A stretch of 64,000 nt of DNA. Source: GCA-2794515 sp034436155. Lineage in GTDB: Bacteria > Chloroflexota > Anaerolineae > Aggregatilineales > Phototrophicaceae. Numbering within the stretch: position 1 is the stretch's first letter; each line of letters opens with the position of its first letter. Of this stretch, positions 43,180 to 50,767 are shown piece by piece. The stretch spans positions 28,378 through 92,377 of the forward strand of contig DAOTVP010000041.1 of NCBI GenBank assembly GCA_034436155.1, read 5' to 3'. The position numbers were made by a program, and so were the translations under genes. The notes below the pieces were generated by a model. That model was not told the origin of the DNA. It saw nothing but the letters and a program-made list of their open reading frames with translations, and ran no database searches.

Positions 43180-45039
43180 TTAACCCTCAAAAACGAGGGC
43201 GCTGGCGCGGGGTAATTTCACCACGATTTCGCCATTTTGCACCGTCACCGTTTGACCTGTGAACACCTCTTTGAGGGTTGTTCCATCGGCATAACCGCCA
43301 TGCCACACGGGGATATGATGCACATTCACCTCACTTTTGGCACGATTGCCGATAATCAATAAGCGTTGGTCGGATGATTGGCGCAAAAATGCCCACACAT
43401 CGCCTTCTGCATATATATCTTGATGACCGCCGTATACCAAGGCGGGCGCAGTTTTGCGGAAGGCTATCCACTTTTTATGATACTCCAGCAGATTTTTATC
43501 CCATTGGCTTTCATCCCACGGCATGGTCTTGCGGTTATTCGGGTCGCGCTCGCCATCCAGACCAATTTCATCGCCGTAATAAATACATGGCACGCCCGGA
43601 TAGGTCAATAAAAGTGCCACGCCGAGTTTCATCAGGTCTTTATCATGCTCAACGATGTTCAAAATGCGCGTTGTATCGTGGCTACCTAATTGATGAAATT
43701 GCTGGCGGGCAATCACCCACGGGACAGAGGCGCGGAATTGCGCCAACTGTTCCACGAAGGCGCTCGTTGGTGAGAGGTAACGCGGACGGTTGGGCGCGGC
43801 ATCTTGACCCAAATAATACCCGCTCAGCCAATGCCAAAGTGGGATATTAAAGCCCTGATAATTCATGGTGGCATCGAGTTCATCCCCTTGTAGGTGGGGC
43901 GTGCCATCGAAGAAGTGTTCCCCGAATAGATAGGCTTCTGGATTGGTCTCTTTGACGGCGCGGCGCATCCCACGCCCAACCTTGTGGCTGAATTGTACCC
44001 CGCCTTGACGGGCGGTCATATTCAACACGTCTAAGCGCCAACCATCAATCTTATACGGTTCTTTGAGCCAATAACGTAACACCGAATCGTCATTTTCGTA
44101 CATCCACTGGCGCAATTTTTCGCTTTTATAATTCAATTTGGGGAGCGATTTCACATTCAGCCACGAATGATAATCGTGTGGATGCTCATGAAAGGTGAAA
44201 AACTCGTAGGTTTCGGCATGTTTATCGGCTTGGGCGGCTAAAAACCACACATGTCTATCGCCTGTATGATTGGGTGTGACATCCAAAATGAGTTTCATAC
44301 CCCGTTGGTGCATGGCTTCGCGCAGGTTTATCAATCCCTGTTCGCCCCCCAGATGCGGGTCTATCTCATAAAAATCGTGGATGTTATAACGATGGTTGCT
44401 ATTGCTGGTGAAAATCGGCGTGAGGTAAATCGCGGTGATGCCCAATTCTTGCAGATAATCTAATTTTTGTTGAATGCCGACCAAATCCCCGCCGAAAAAG
44501 TTGAGGTTGCCCGTTTCAGAATGGGGTTTGGGGTCTTCTCCCCAATTTTGAATGGTGACGGCGAATTCGCGTTTTGTCCATTCGCCCGGCTTGGGTGTGA
44601 GTGATGGGTCTCCATTACAAAATCGATCGGGGAAAATCTGATAGAACACGGTGTTGGGCAACCATGACGGCGCAGAAAAATCGGCTAAGAGCTTCAAATC
44701 GTACCATTCGGGCGAATTGACTTGGCTGATGCCCAGCGCATTGTAATAATAAAATCCTTCGGTTGGCGATACAATCAAAAACCGATACGGATTACGAGGC
44801 ATGGTTACAGGAAAATCCACCACCCATAATTCATGATTGGGGTGGGTGCTGTGATGCGTCATCTCTTCGAGATGATTTTCGCCATCGGGCGCGGTACGCA
44901 AAAAGATGCGTTCTATAGGGGCGTTTTTGGGTGTTCGCAAATAGGCTTTGACGATCTCGCCCAATTTGGGCGCGGGATTCGAGAGATATAAACCAGAGCC
45001 GTCATGATGAACGGCTCGTGTCCAGTGCAATTGTGTCAT
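43180..45039 (-). CDS. GH13 glycosidase (maltodextrin glucosidase/neopullulanase-like)
   Basis: A 619-residue cytoplasmic glycoside hydrolase with an N-terminal beta-sandwich, a barrel with DVTPNHTGDRH, nucleophile Asp in GWRLDVLNM, acid/base Glu in LFGEHFFDG and the third Asp in LGSHDTTRIL, then a C-terminal sandwich. This set is complete. It resembles MalZ and neopullulanase more than extracellular amylases. It starts nine bases after malQ ends, so both are co-transcribed. With the other GH13 gene it would break maltodextrins to short sugars. Confidence 0.92.
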   Translation of the reverse strand: MTQLHWTRAVHHDGSGLYLSNPAPKLGEIVKAYLRTPKNAPIERIFLRTAPDGENHLEEMTHHSTHPNHELWVVDFPVTMPRNPYRFLIVSPTEGFYYYNALGISQVNSPEWYDLKLLADFSAPSWLPNTVFYQIFPDRFCNGDPSLTPKPGEWTKREFAVTIQNWGEDPKPHSETGNLNFFGGDLVGIQQKLDYLQELGITAIYLTPIFTSNSNHRYNIHDFYEIDPHLGGEQGLINLREAMHQRGMKLILDVTPNHTGDRHVWFLAAQADKHAETYEFFTFHEHPHDYHSWLNVKSLPKLNYKSEKLRQWMYENDDSVLRYWLKEPYKIDGWRLDVLNMTARQGGVQFSHKVGRGMRRAVKETNPEAYLFGEHFFDGTPHLQGDELDATMNYQGFNIPLWHWLSGYYLGQDAAPNRPRYLSPTSAFVEQLAQFRASVPWVIARQQFHQLGSHDTTRILNIVEHDKDLMKLGVALLLTYPGVPCIYYGDEIGLDGERDPNNRKTMPWDESQWDKNLLEYHKKWIAFRKTAPALVYGGHQDIYAEGDVWAFLRQSSDQRLLIIGNRAKSEVNVHHIPVWHGGYADGTTLKEVFTGQTVTVQNGEIVVKLPRASALVFEG

Positions 45040-45047
45040 GCGTATCC

Positions 45048-46613
45048 TTATTCTTCGTCCTCGTCATTTGCCACAGCCACATCGCCGTAGACCTCGACTT
45101 GTTGGTCGGCGCGACGTTTATATAGCCATGTCAAATACGCGAGGCGGTCATGATAATTGTTGGTCAAAACATCTTCGGTGAAGCGCCATCCCCAGTTGCC
45201 ACTCTCGCGTCCGGGCGTGTTCATGCGCGTCTCTGAGCCATACCCCAGAATATCCTGCATGGGCGCGATGAAAGTATGCGCCGCCGATGCCATCCCCAAC
45301 CGAATCAGCGTCCAGTGGGGTTCGATGACCTCTTTATCAATGTAAGCCGATAAAAAGCGTTTGGTGTTGTCGTCTGTTTCGTTGCGCCACCAACCGAGTG
45401 TGGTGTTATTATCATGCGTGCCACTATACACGATACAATTATTCACATAGTTGTGGGGCAAAAATGGATTTTTCGGCTCGCTCCATGCGAATTGCAAAAT
45501 TTTCATGCCCGGTAGGTTAAAGTGGTCGCGCAATTCGATGACCTCTTTGCTGATGTCGCCCAAATCTTCGGCGATGATAGGCAGGCTATCGCCGAGTTTT
45601 TTCTGGATGGTGCTGAATAAATCCATGCCAGGGGCTTTCACCCACTTGCCATATTTTTTAGTGGCGTGCCGTTCTGGATTCGCCGTGACTTCCCAATACG
45701 CTTCAAACCCGCGGAAGTGGTCAATCCGCACATAATCCACCGTCTTGAGCGTAAAGGCGATGCGGTCTATCCACCATTGATAATCGGTTGTCTTGAGTTT
45801 ATCCCAGTTATACAACGGATTGCCCCAATATTGACCGGTTTTCGAGAAATAATCGGGTGGAACACCCGCCACAACTGTCGGGTTGCCTTTGGGGTCGAGC
45901 AAGAAAATATCGCGGTTGCCCCACACATCACTGCTATCATGCGCCACAAAAATGGGAATATCCCCGATAATTTTTATGCCGACATTGTTGGCATATTGCT
46001 TGAGTTCTGCCCATTGCGTGAAGAAGAGCCATTGATAAAATTCGTGTTTGGTGATGTCATCGGCGAGACGTTCTTTGGCTTGGGCGATGGCATCCGCTTG
46101 TTTGAGCGCCAACCCTTCTGCCCATTCCACCCACGGTTTGCCTCCGTTTTCCGTCTTGAGCGCGATAAACAATGACCAATCGGGCAACCAGGTGGCGTTT
46201 TCATCGCGCCATTTGTCGAATGTTTTGCGTTGCGTGGCGGTCGCTTTGGTCTTAAACCGCTCGTATGCCAACGCCAACATCTTGTTGTGATATTCGATGA
46301 CGGGTCCGAAATCCACCGTATGCACAGGGAAGTTGGGGACGTTGGCGACATCGGCATCGGTCAGCCAGCCATCATTCACCAACATATCGAGGCTAATCAG
46401 GTTGGTATTGCCTGCGAATGCCGATAAACATTGATAGGGCGAATCGCCATAACTGGTCGGTCCGAGTGGCAACACTTGCCACAACGATTGATGGGCTTTC
46501 ACCAACCAATCTACAAAATCGTAAGCCGATTTTCCCAAATCGCCGATGCCATATTTGGCGGGTAGCGAGGTCGGATGTAATAGAACACCACTGGTACGTG
46601 GGAAAAGTGTCAT
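45048..46613 (-). CDS. malQ: 4-alpha-glucanotransferase (amylomaltase)
   Basis: A 521-residue GH77 enzyme that moves maltosyl units between glucans. The opening RTSGVLLHPTSLPAKYGIGD is diagnostic. Catalytic residues appear in YVRIDHFRGFEAYWEV (nucleophile Asp), LPIIAEDLGDIS (acid/base Glu) and YSGTHDNNTTLGWW (third Asp). It lacks the long N-terminus of the E. coli enzyme, as is usual for the Thermus-type form. First gene of the malQ-GH13 pair; AAAGGATTT precedes the start at a somewhat long distance. Confidence 0.95.
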   Translation of the reverse strand: MTLFPRTSGVLLHPTSLPAKYGIGDLGKSAYDFVDWLVKAHQSLWQVLPLGPTSYGDSPYQCLSAFAGNTNLISLDMLVNDGWLTDADVANVPNFPVHTVDFGPVIEYHNKMLALAYERFKTKATATQRKTFDKWRDENATWLPDWSLFIALKTENGGKPWVEWAEGLALKQADAIAQAKERLADDITKHEFYQWLFFTQWAELKQYANNVGIKIIGDIPIFVAHDSSDVWGNRDIFLLDPKGNPTVVAGVPPDYFSKTGQYWGNPLYNWDKLKTTDYQWWIDRIAFTLKTVDYVRIDHFRGFEAYWEVTANPERHATKKYGKWVKAPGMDLFSTIQKKLGDSLPIIAEDLGDISKEVIELRDHFNLPGMKILQFAWSEPKNPFLPHNYVNNCIVYSGTHDNNTTLGWWRNETDDNTKRFLSAYIDKEVIEPHWTLIRLGMASAAHTFIAPMQDILGYGSETRMNTPGRESGNWGWRFTEDVLTNNYHDRLAYLTWLYKRRADQQVEVYGDVAVANDEDEE

Positions 46614-46720
46614 AAAATAAAAATCCTTTCAATGTGTGTAAAAATGTTTTAGTTCACCCCAGAATCGTAGCCTAGAATAAACCCCGTTGCAATGCAAACG
46701 TTAAGGCAGAATGAACAAAT

Positions 46721-47605
46721 TTAAGCGGTTGGTGTCCATTGTTTGATAATTCGCTCGCGTACCGCTTTGATGAGGGGTTCATGTTGCCGATGTGTGGCAC
46801 AAACCACCAAGAGAGGGCAATAAATGGGGTCTAATTCGGGGATGAATAATTTGCCTTTTTCGGCTTCTTGGCGGGCTTCACTGGCTTCGAGGAGCGATAA
46901 TCCCACCCCCGCCATGACCAATGCGATGCGGGTTGCGTCATCATCTGTTTGGATAGCACGTTGATAATTCAGGGCATGTTGCTCAAAAATGGCTTGCGCC
47001 CATGTCTGGAACGGGCAATAAATATCTGCGCCAATCCATGGGTATTGTGCCAGTTGTTCCCATGTGGCATGACGTAATTCATCCTGCCATTGCATTGGCA
47101 CGCCCACCACCAATTCAAAATCGGTCAGATAGTAAGATGTGAGTTGCGGGTCATCTATCTTGCCACATACAAAGCCAACATCTATCGCCCCTGTTTTCAG
47201 GTGTTCCATGATGCGCCCTGAATGACTACTGACCAATTGCAAGTCTATCCCCGTGTAATTTTTATTGATGTCGCGCACCCATTCCGTGACGCGCATTTTG
47301 GGCGGGGGCGAATTCAAGCCGACAATCACGCGCCCTATCAGATTGGATTGAATCTCGGCGGCATAATTCGCCAATTCTTGGGCGGCGCGGAGTGTGTTTT
47401 GGGCTTTATCATACAACAACCGTCCGCGTTCTGTGATTTGCATCCCGCGAGAGGTGCGCTGAAACAATTGCACGCCTAGCTCATCTTCGAGTGATTTCAC
47501 CGTCATGCTGATGGATGAGGGCGTGGTGAACAGGCGCTTGGCGGCGCGGGTGATATTTTCTTCTTCGGCGACAATGACAAACACTTCGAGCTGATGTAGT
47601 TCCAT
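46721..47605 (-). CDS. LysR family transcriptional regulator
   Basis: A 294-residue regulator: an N-terminal winged helix (MELHQLEVFVIVAEEENITR, then SSISMTVKSLEDELGVQLF) and a C-terminal effector domain with two Rossmann-like lobes (GRVIVGLNSPPPKMRVTEWV). It normally works as a tetramer and responds to a small molecule. It is followed by malQ after 107 bases on the same strand, but LysR targets are usually divergent, so I cannot assign maltodextrin control. A ribosome site TAGGAT lies ahead. Confidence 0.9.
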   Translation of the reverse strand: MELHQLEVFVIVAEEENITRAAKRLFTTPSSISMTVKSLEDELGVQLFQRTSRGMQITERGRLLYDKAQNTLRAAQELANYAAEIQSNLIGRVIVGLNSPPPKMRVTEWVRDINKNYTGIDLQLVSSHSGRIMEHLKTGAIDVGFVCGKIDDPQLTSYYLTDFELVVGVPMQWQDELRHATWEQLAQYPWIGADIYCPFQTWAQAIFEQHALNYQRAIQTDDDATRIALVMAGVGLSLLEASEARQEAEKGKLFIPELDPIYCPLLVVCATHRQHEPLIKAVRERIIKQWTPTA

Positions 47606-47616
47606 TTTCTATCCTA

Positions 47617-48207
47617 CTATTCACCCTCATCAGGAAAAATACGCGCAATTTGGAGCGAAAAATGGGGCAATACATCCCCTCCAGAAAGCGTCATGTTTCG
47701 CTCATATCTATCAACCATCAAGCGATGCTCCGATGCCAGCGTGCAAACATACACCGTCTGATTTTCTGGAAATATCAGCCACACCATGTTTGTGCCTGCC
47801 AATAAATAAGAACGCGCTTTTTCAAATACATAAATTTCTTTATCGTTGGGCGATACCACCTCAACCGCTAAATCGGGCGCATTTTCAAAAATACCGCCCA
47901 CCAATCCGCCAGAACGCGCTTTGCTGATGTAACCTGCATCGGGCTGAAAAACATTATCCCCCACCCGATACCCACCATCTGCGCCCGATACATAACCGAG
48001 GTTGTGTTTTTCGGCATATTCATCTAAAAAACGGGCGATTTTCACGGCGATAACCGAATTGATTTTGCTAGAAGGTGCCATATTGCCAACCTGTCCTTTT
48101 TCGATAGGCACACCGTTAATCAGTTCCCACCGTTTGTCTCGATTTTCGGGCAATTGGGCAAACTCCCAAAATTCGGTGATGCTCATGGATTGAATGCTAT
48201 TTAACAT
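47617..48207 (-). CDS. Uma2 family putative endonuclease-like protein
   Basis: A 196-residue Uma2 protein. It has the family pattern MSITEFWEFAQLPENRDKRW, GAPSSKINS-type turn (NMAPSSKINSVIAVKIARFL), the metal site APDLAVEVVSPNDKE and LIFPENQTVYVCTLASEHR. The catalytic acid residues are present. The start at 48207 has GGAG eight bases ahead; a GTG at 48222 is less likely. It lies 11 bases upstream of the LysR gene, so both may share a transcript. Close in sequence to the gene at 57236, suggesting a recent duplication. Confidence 0.88.
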   Translation of the reverse strand: MLNSIQSMSITEFWEFAQLPENRDKRWELINGVPIEKGQVGNMAPSSKINSVIAVKIARFLDEYAEKHNLGYVSGADGGYRVGDNVFQPDAGYISKARSGGLVGGIFENAPDLAVEVVSPNDKEIYVFEKARSYLLAGTNMVWLIFPENQTVYVCTLASEHRLMVDRYERNMTLSGGDVLPHFSLQIARIFPDEGE

Positions 48208-48258
48208 CGGGTTGCTCCACACTCATTTCATCTTATTATAAACGGAATTGCCCATTTT

Positions 48259-48279
48259 GTGTTCAATAAATTTGAACAC
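48259..48279. promoter_or_regulatory. Inverted repeat between divergent genes
   Basis: GTGTTCAA and TTGAACAC (eight-base arms, five-base spacer) lie 52 bases upstream of the Uma2 start and about 45 bases ahead of the TATAAT (48322-48327) for the small ORF at 48387. An operator is possible; the binding protein is unknown. Confidence 0.4.
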
Positions 48280-48386
48280 GGCATTCACAAAATCGCATAC
48301 ACAAGGGGTCAAAAAGGGGCATATAATGTATTTATGGTTTTCTGTGTAAACACCCAGACAGGTATACCCTATCGAAAGAGATACCC

Positions 48387-48488
48387 ATGAACAACAATAA
48401 ATATCAAACAAGCATATGGCAACTTGTTTCGGCGCTGATCGTCTTGGCGCTCATTTTTATGGCGCTGGCATCGTTTAATATGGCATAG
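48387..48488 (+). CDS. Small membrane protein, 33 residues
   Basis: A 33-residue peptide, MNNNKYQTSIWQLVSALIVL and so on, made of a polar N-terminus and one membrane span that fills the rest. AAAGAGATACCC precedes the ATG, a TATAAT lies about 60 bases upstream and a strong terminator follows the stop by 28 bases, so it forms a complete single-gene unit. I know no family. Such tiny membrane proteins often modulate larger complexes; the metal transporter is the neighbour. Confidence 0.6.
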   Translation: MNNNKYQTSIWQLVSALIVLALIFMALASFNMA

Positions 48489-48516
48489 CACATCATCCTA
48501 ACCTGACGAATAAAAG

Positions 48517-48545
48517 GCATATCCAAAACGGATATGCTTTTTTTT
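48517..48545 (+). terminator. Rho-independent terminator after the 33-residue ORF
   Basis: GCATATCC (48517-48524), a five-base loop, GGATATGC (48530-48537) and eight T. Confidence 0.92.
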
Positions 48546-48560
48546 GTTGATTTATCCCAA

Positions 48561-48589
48561 TTGACAAAATTCAAATGGCATGGTAATTT
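48561..48589 (+). promoter_or_regulatory. Sigma-70 promoter of the metal transporter
   Basis: TTGACA (48561-48566), a 17-base spacer and TAATTT (48584-48589), with the extended -10 element TGG before it. The -10 box overlaps the inverted repeat at 48585-48608. Confidence 0.75.
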
Positions 48590-48608
48590 TTAGTCATTGC
48601 TAAAAATT
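48585..48608 (+). promoter_or_regulatory. Probable metal-repressor operator
   Basis: AATTTTTAG (48585-48593) and CTAAAAATT (48600-48608) form a perfect inverted repeat with a six-base spacer. It covers the -10 box and the probable transcription start, the ideal place for a repressor. The core TTAG-N6-CTAA is like the half-sites of DtxR/MntR/IdeR-type regulators. No free regulator gene is nearby, but the third transporter gene ends in a winged-helix domain. Confidence 0.6.
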
Positions 48609-48626
48609 TTTTGAGGAGATTTGAAA

Positions 48627-49691
48627 ATGGAGTTTCTGTTAAGATTAAAAAGGGGTGTAAGGGCGCAACATGTTGCGCCCTTACGGGTAATGCACATCCT
48701 GATGACGGTGTTATTCATGTCTGTGCCTATTCATGCCCAAACAGACCCGTTTCGGATTGTCGCCACCACCACCCAAGCCACCGACTTAACCCATATCCTG
48801 ACCGATGGTGTGTCTGATGATGCTATCCAAATCACGGGGTTGATGGGCGCAGGGGTAGACCCGCATTTGTATAAACCAACGGTATCCGACATCGAAGCCA
48901 TGAACCAAGCCGATATGATTATCTATAGTGGGTTGCATCTTGAAGGGCAATTTGACGTGGTGTTCGAGGCGGTGAGTGAACGCGGGGTCATTATCCACCG
49001 TCTATCACAACCCATCATAGACGAAGGATTTGTGTTGAAATTTGAAGAAGAGGGGATTGAAGTAGATGACCCGCATTTCTGGTTTGACCCGCGCAATTGG
49101 ATGCTCGCCACGCAAGCCCTCGCCGATAGACTCGCCGAGCTAGACCCCACTCATGCCGATCTTTATCGCGCCAATGCCGAAGCGTATATCGCGCAATTGG
49201 AGGCATTTTATGCGTGGGGTGTCGAGGCGATGAGCCAAGTCCCCGAGGACTTACGGTTTATCGTCACCTCGCATGATGCGTTCCGTTATTTTGGCGATGC
49301 GTTTGGCTGGACGATGATCGGTATTCAGGGCATCAGCACCGCCAGCGAAGTCGGGGTGGGCGATATTCAGGATGTGGTGAACTTCGTCATCGACAATAAT
49401 ATCCCTGTGATATTTGTCGAGAGTAGTGTGCCACCCGCCACCATCCAAGCCGTGCAAGAGGCGGTCATCAATAACGGCGGACGGGTCGAGGTGGGTGTGC
49501 GCGAATTATATTCTGATGCGATGGGCGAACCCGATACCTTCGGCGGGACATATATCGGCATGATTGCCGAAAATATCTATACCATTTTACAATCATATCA
49601 ATTGGCAGGTGTCGAATTGACCATCCCCGCTTGGGATGAGACCGTGATGCCTATCCCGCCTGATGAATTATTGATGGTGAATAACGAATAA
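48627..49691 (+). CDS. Metal (Mn/Zn) ABC transporter substrate-binding protein
   Basis: A 354-residue secreted metal-binding protein of the cluster A-I family. Metal ligands are visible: His in GVDPHLYKP, His in DDPHFWFDPRN, His in VTSHDAFRYFG and the acidic residue in IFVESSVPPATIQ. The signal peptide is long: about 20 basic residues precede the hydrophobic MHILMTVLFMSVPIHAQ because a 28-base palindrome (48657-48684) lies in the reading frame. The start at 48627 has GAGGAG eight bases ahead; an ATG at 48690 after the palindrome would also give a signal peptide but lacks a good ribosome site. Zn or Mn cannot be told apart; there is no His-rich loop. Confidence 0.9.
   Translation: MEFLLRLKRGVRAQHVAPLRVMHILMTVLFMSVPIHAQTDPFRIVATTTQATDLTHILTDGVSDDAIQITGLMGAGVDPHLYKPTVSDIEAMNQADMIIYSGLHLEGQFDVVFEAVSERGVIIHRLSQPIIDEGFVLKFEEEGIEVDDPHFWFDPRNWMLATQALADRLAELDPTHADLYRANAEAYIAQLEAFYAWGVEAMSQVPEDLRFIVTSHDAFRYFGDAFGWTMIGIQGISTASEVGVGDIQDVVNFVIDNNIPVIFVESSVPPATIQAVQEAVINNGGRVEVGVRELYSDAMGEPDTFGGTYIGMIAENIYTILQSYQLAGVELTIPAWDETVMPIPPDELLMVNNE
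48657..48684. repeat. Perfect 28-base palindrome inside a signal peptide
   Basis: Two 14-base arms, GTAAGGGCGCAACA and TGTTGCGCCCTTAC, without a spacer. It resembles the dispersed intergenic family (GTA-GGG...CCC-TAC ends) but is in the 5' coding part of the binding-protein gene. Confidence 0.9.
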
Positions 49692-49707
49692 ATCAGGTTA
49701 GATATTA

Positions 49708-49946
49708 GGGACGATATACGCGCTCCGCGCTAATCGTCCCGTACAAATCAAATCAATTTCTGAGTAGGTGCGGATTAGGTGAAGCCGTATATCCGCCTGC
49801 TGATAAGGCTACAAATCAAATCAATTTCTGAGTAGGTGCGGATTAGGCGAAGCCGTATATCCGCCTGCTGATAAGGCTACAAATCAAATCAATTTCTGAG
49901 TAGGTGCGGATTAGGTGAAGCCGTATATCCGCCCTCTGATAAGGCA
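49708..49946. repeat. Palindrome plus three 68-base tandem repeats
   Basis: 49708-49740 is a family hairpin (GGGACGATATACGCGC...GCTAATCGTCCC). It is followed at once by three direct copies of a 68-base unit (49743-49810, 49811-49878, 49879-49946), each beginning ACAAATCAAATC and carrying a degenerate GGCGGAT-type half (GTGCGGATTAGG...TATATCCGCC). The copies differ at a few bases in the last unit only. They fill the gap between the binding protein and ATPase genes. Confidence 0.92.
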
Positions 49947-50017
49947 AAAATGGCATATTTATCGCTAAAGCCTGTACAGACGTGCTTCTGAGCGTCCTTA
50001 AAGAGAGAGTAAACATC

Positions 50018-50767
50018 ATGACCACATGGGCATTAGAAATCGAAGACCTCACCGTTGCGTATCATAGCAAACCCGCCATCTGGGATGTGGATGTGACCAT
50101 CCCCGAAGGCGTATTGGCAGGTGTTATCGGACCCAACGGCGCGGGAAAATCCACCCTGTTGAAAGCGGCGTTAGGGCTAATCCCCAAAGCGACGGGGCGC
50201 ATCACGTTTTATGGCAAACCTTATGCCCAAGCGCGGGCGTGGATTGGTTACGTCCCGCAACGTGGTAGTGTGGATTGGGATTTTCCGACCACTGCGCTGG
50301 ATGTCGTCCGTATGGGATTATATGGCAAATTAGGCTGGTTTAAGCGGGTTGGCAAAACCGAGACCGATTTGGCGATGTCGGCATTAGAGCAGGTCGGCAT
50401 GGCAGATTATGCCCATCGGCAAATTCGGCAACTATCGGGTGGACAACAACAACGGACATTTTTGGCGCGTGCATTAGTCCAAGATGCGCGAATTTATTTC
50501 ATGGATGAGCCGTTTGTGGCGGTGGATGCCGTCACCGAAAAGGCGATTGTGGCGATTTTGCAATCGCTCCGCGTACAAGGTAAGACGGTGGTGGTGGTGC
50601 ATCACGACTTGCAAACCGTCACCGAATATTTCGATTGGGTGACGATGTTGAATGTGCAATTGGTCGCCAATGGCAAGACGACAGATGTGTTTACACCTGA
50701 AAATTTACGCACGGCGTATGGCGGAAAATTGGCATTTCTGAATGATATGGGTGTGGAGGTGCGCTGA
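50018..50767 (+). CDS. Metal ABC transporter ATPase
   Basis: A 249-residue ATPase of the Mn/Zn family. Walker A is IGPNGAGKSTLL, the signature LSGGQQQRTFLARAL, Walker B RIYFMDEPFVAVDAV and the H-loop VVVHHDLQTV. The family-typical segment IGYVPQRGSVDWDFPTTALD follows Walker A and points to the manganese/zinc/iron group. The stop overlaps the start of the first permease (TGATG). The start at 50018 has AGAGAG ahead. The 330-base repeat region separates it from the binding-protein gene. Confidence 0.93.
   Translation: MTTWALEIEDLTVAYHSKPAIWDVDVTIPEGVLAGVIGPNGAGKSTLLKAALGLIPKATGRITFYGKPYAQARAWIGYVPQRGSVDWDFPTTALDVVRMGLYGKLGWFKRVGKTETDLAMSALEQVGMADYAHRQIRQLSGGQQQRTFLARALVQDARIYFMDEPFVAVDAVTEKAIVAILQSLRVQGKTVVVVHHDLQTVTEYFDWVTMLNVQLVANGKTTDVFTPENLRTAYGGKLAFLNDMGVEVR

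Noticed and set aside
49743..49946. CRISPR array
   Set aside because: There are only three units, directly abutting, without unique spacers and without cas genes nearby; they are tandem copies of a palindrome-bearing unit.
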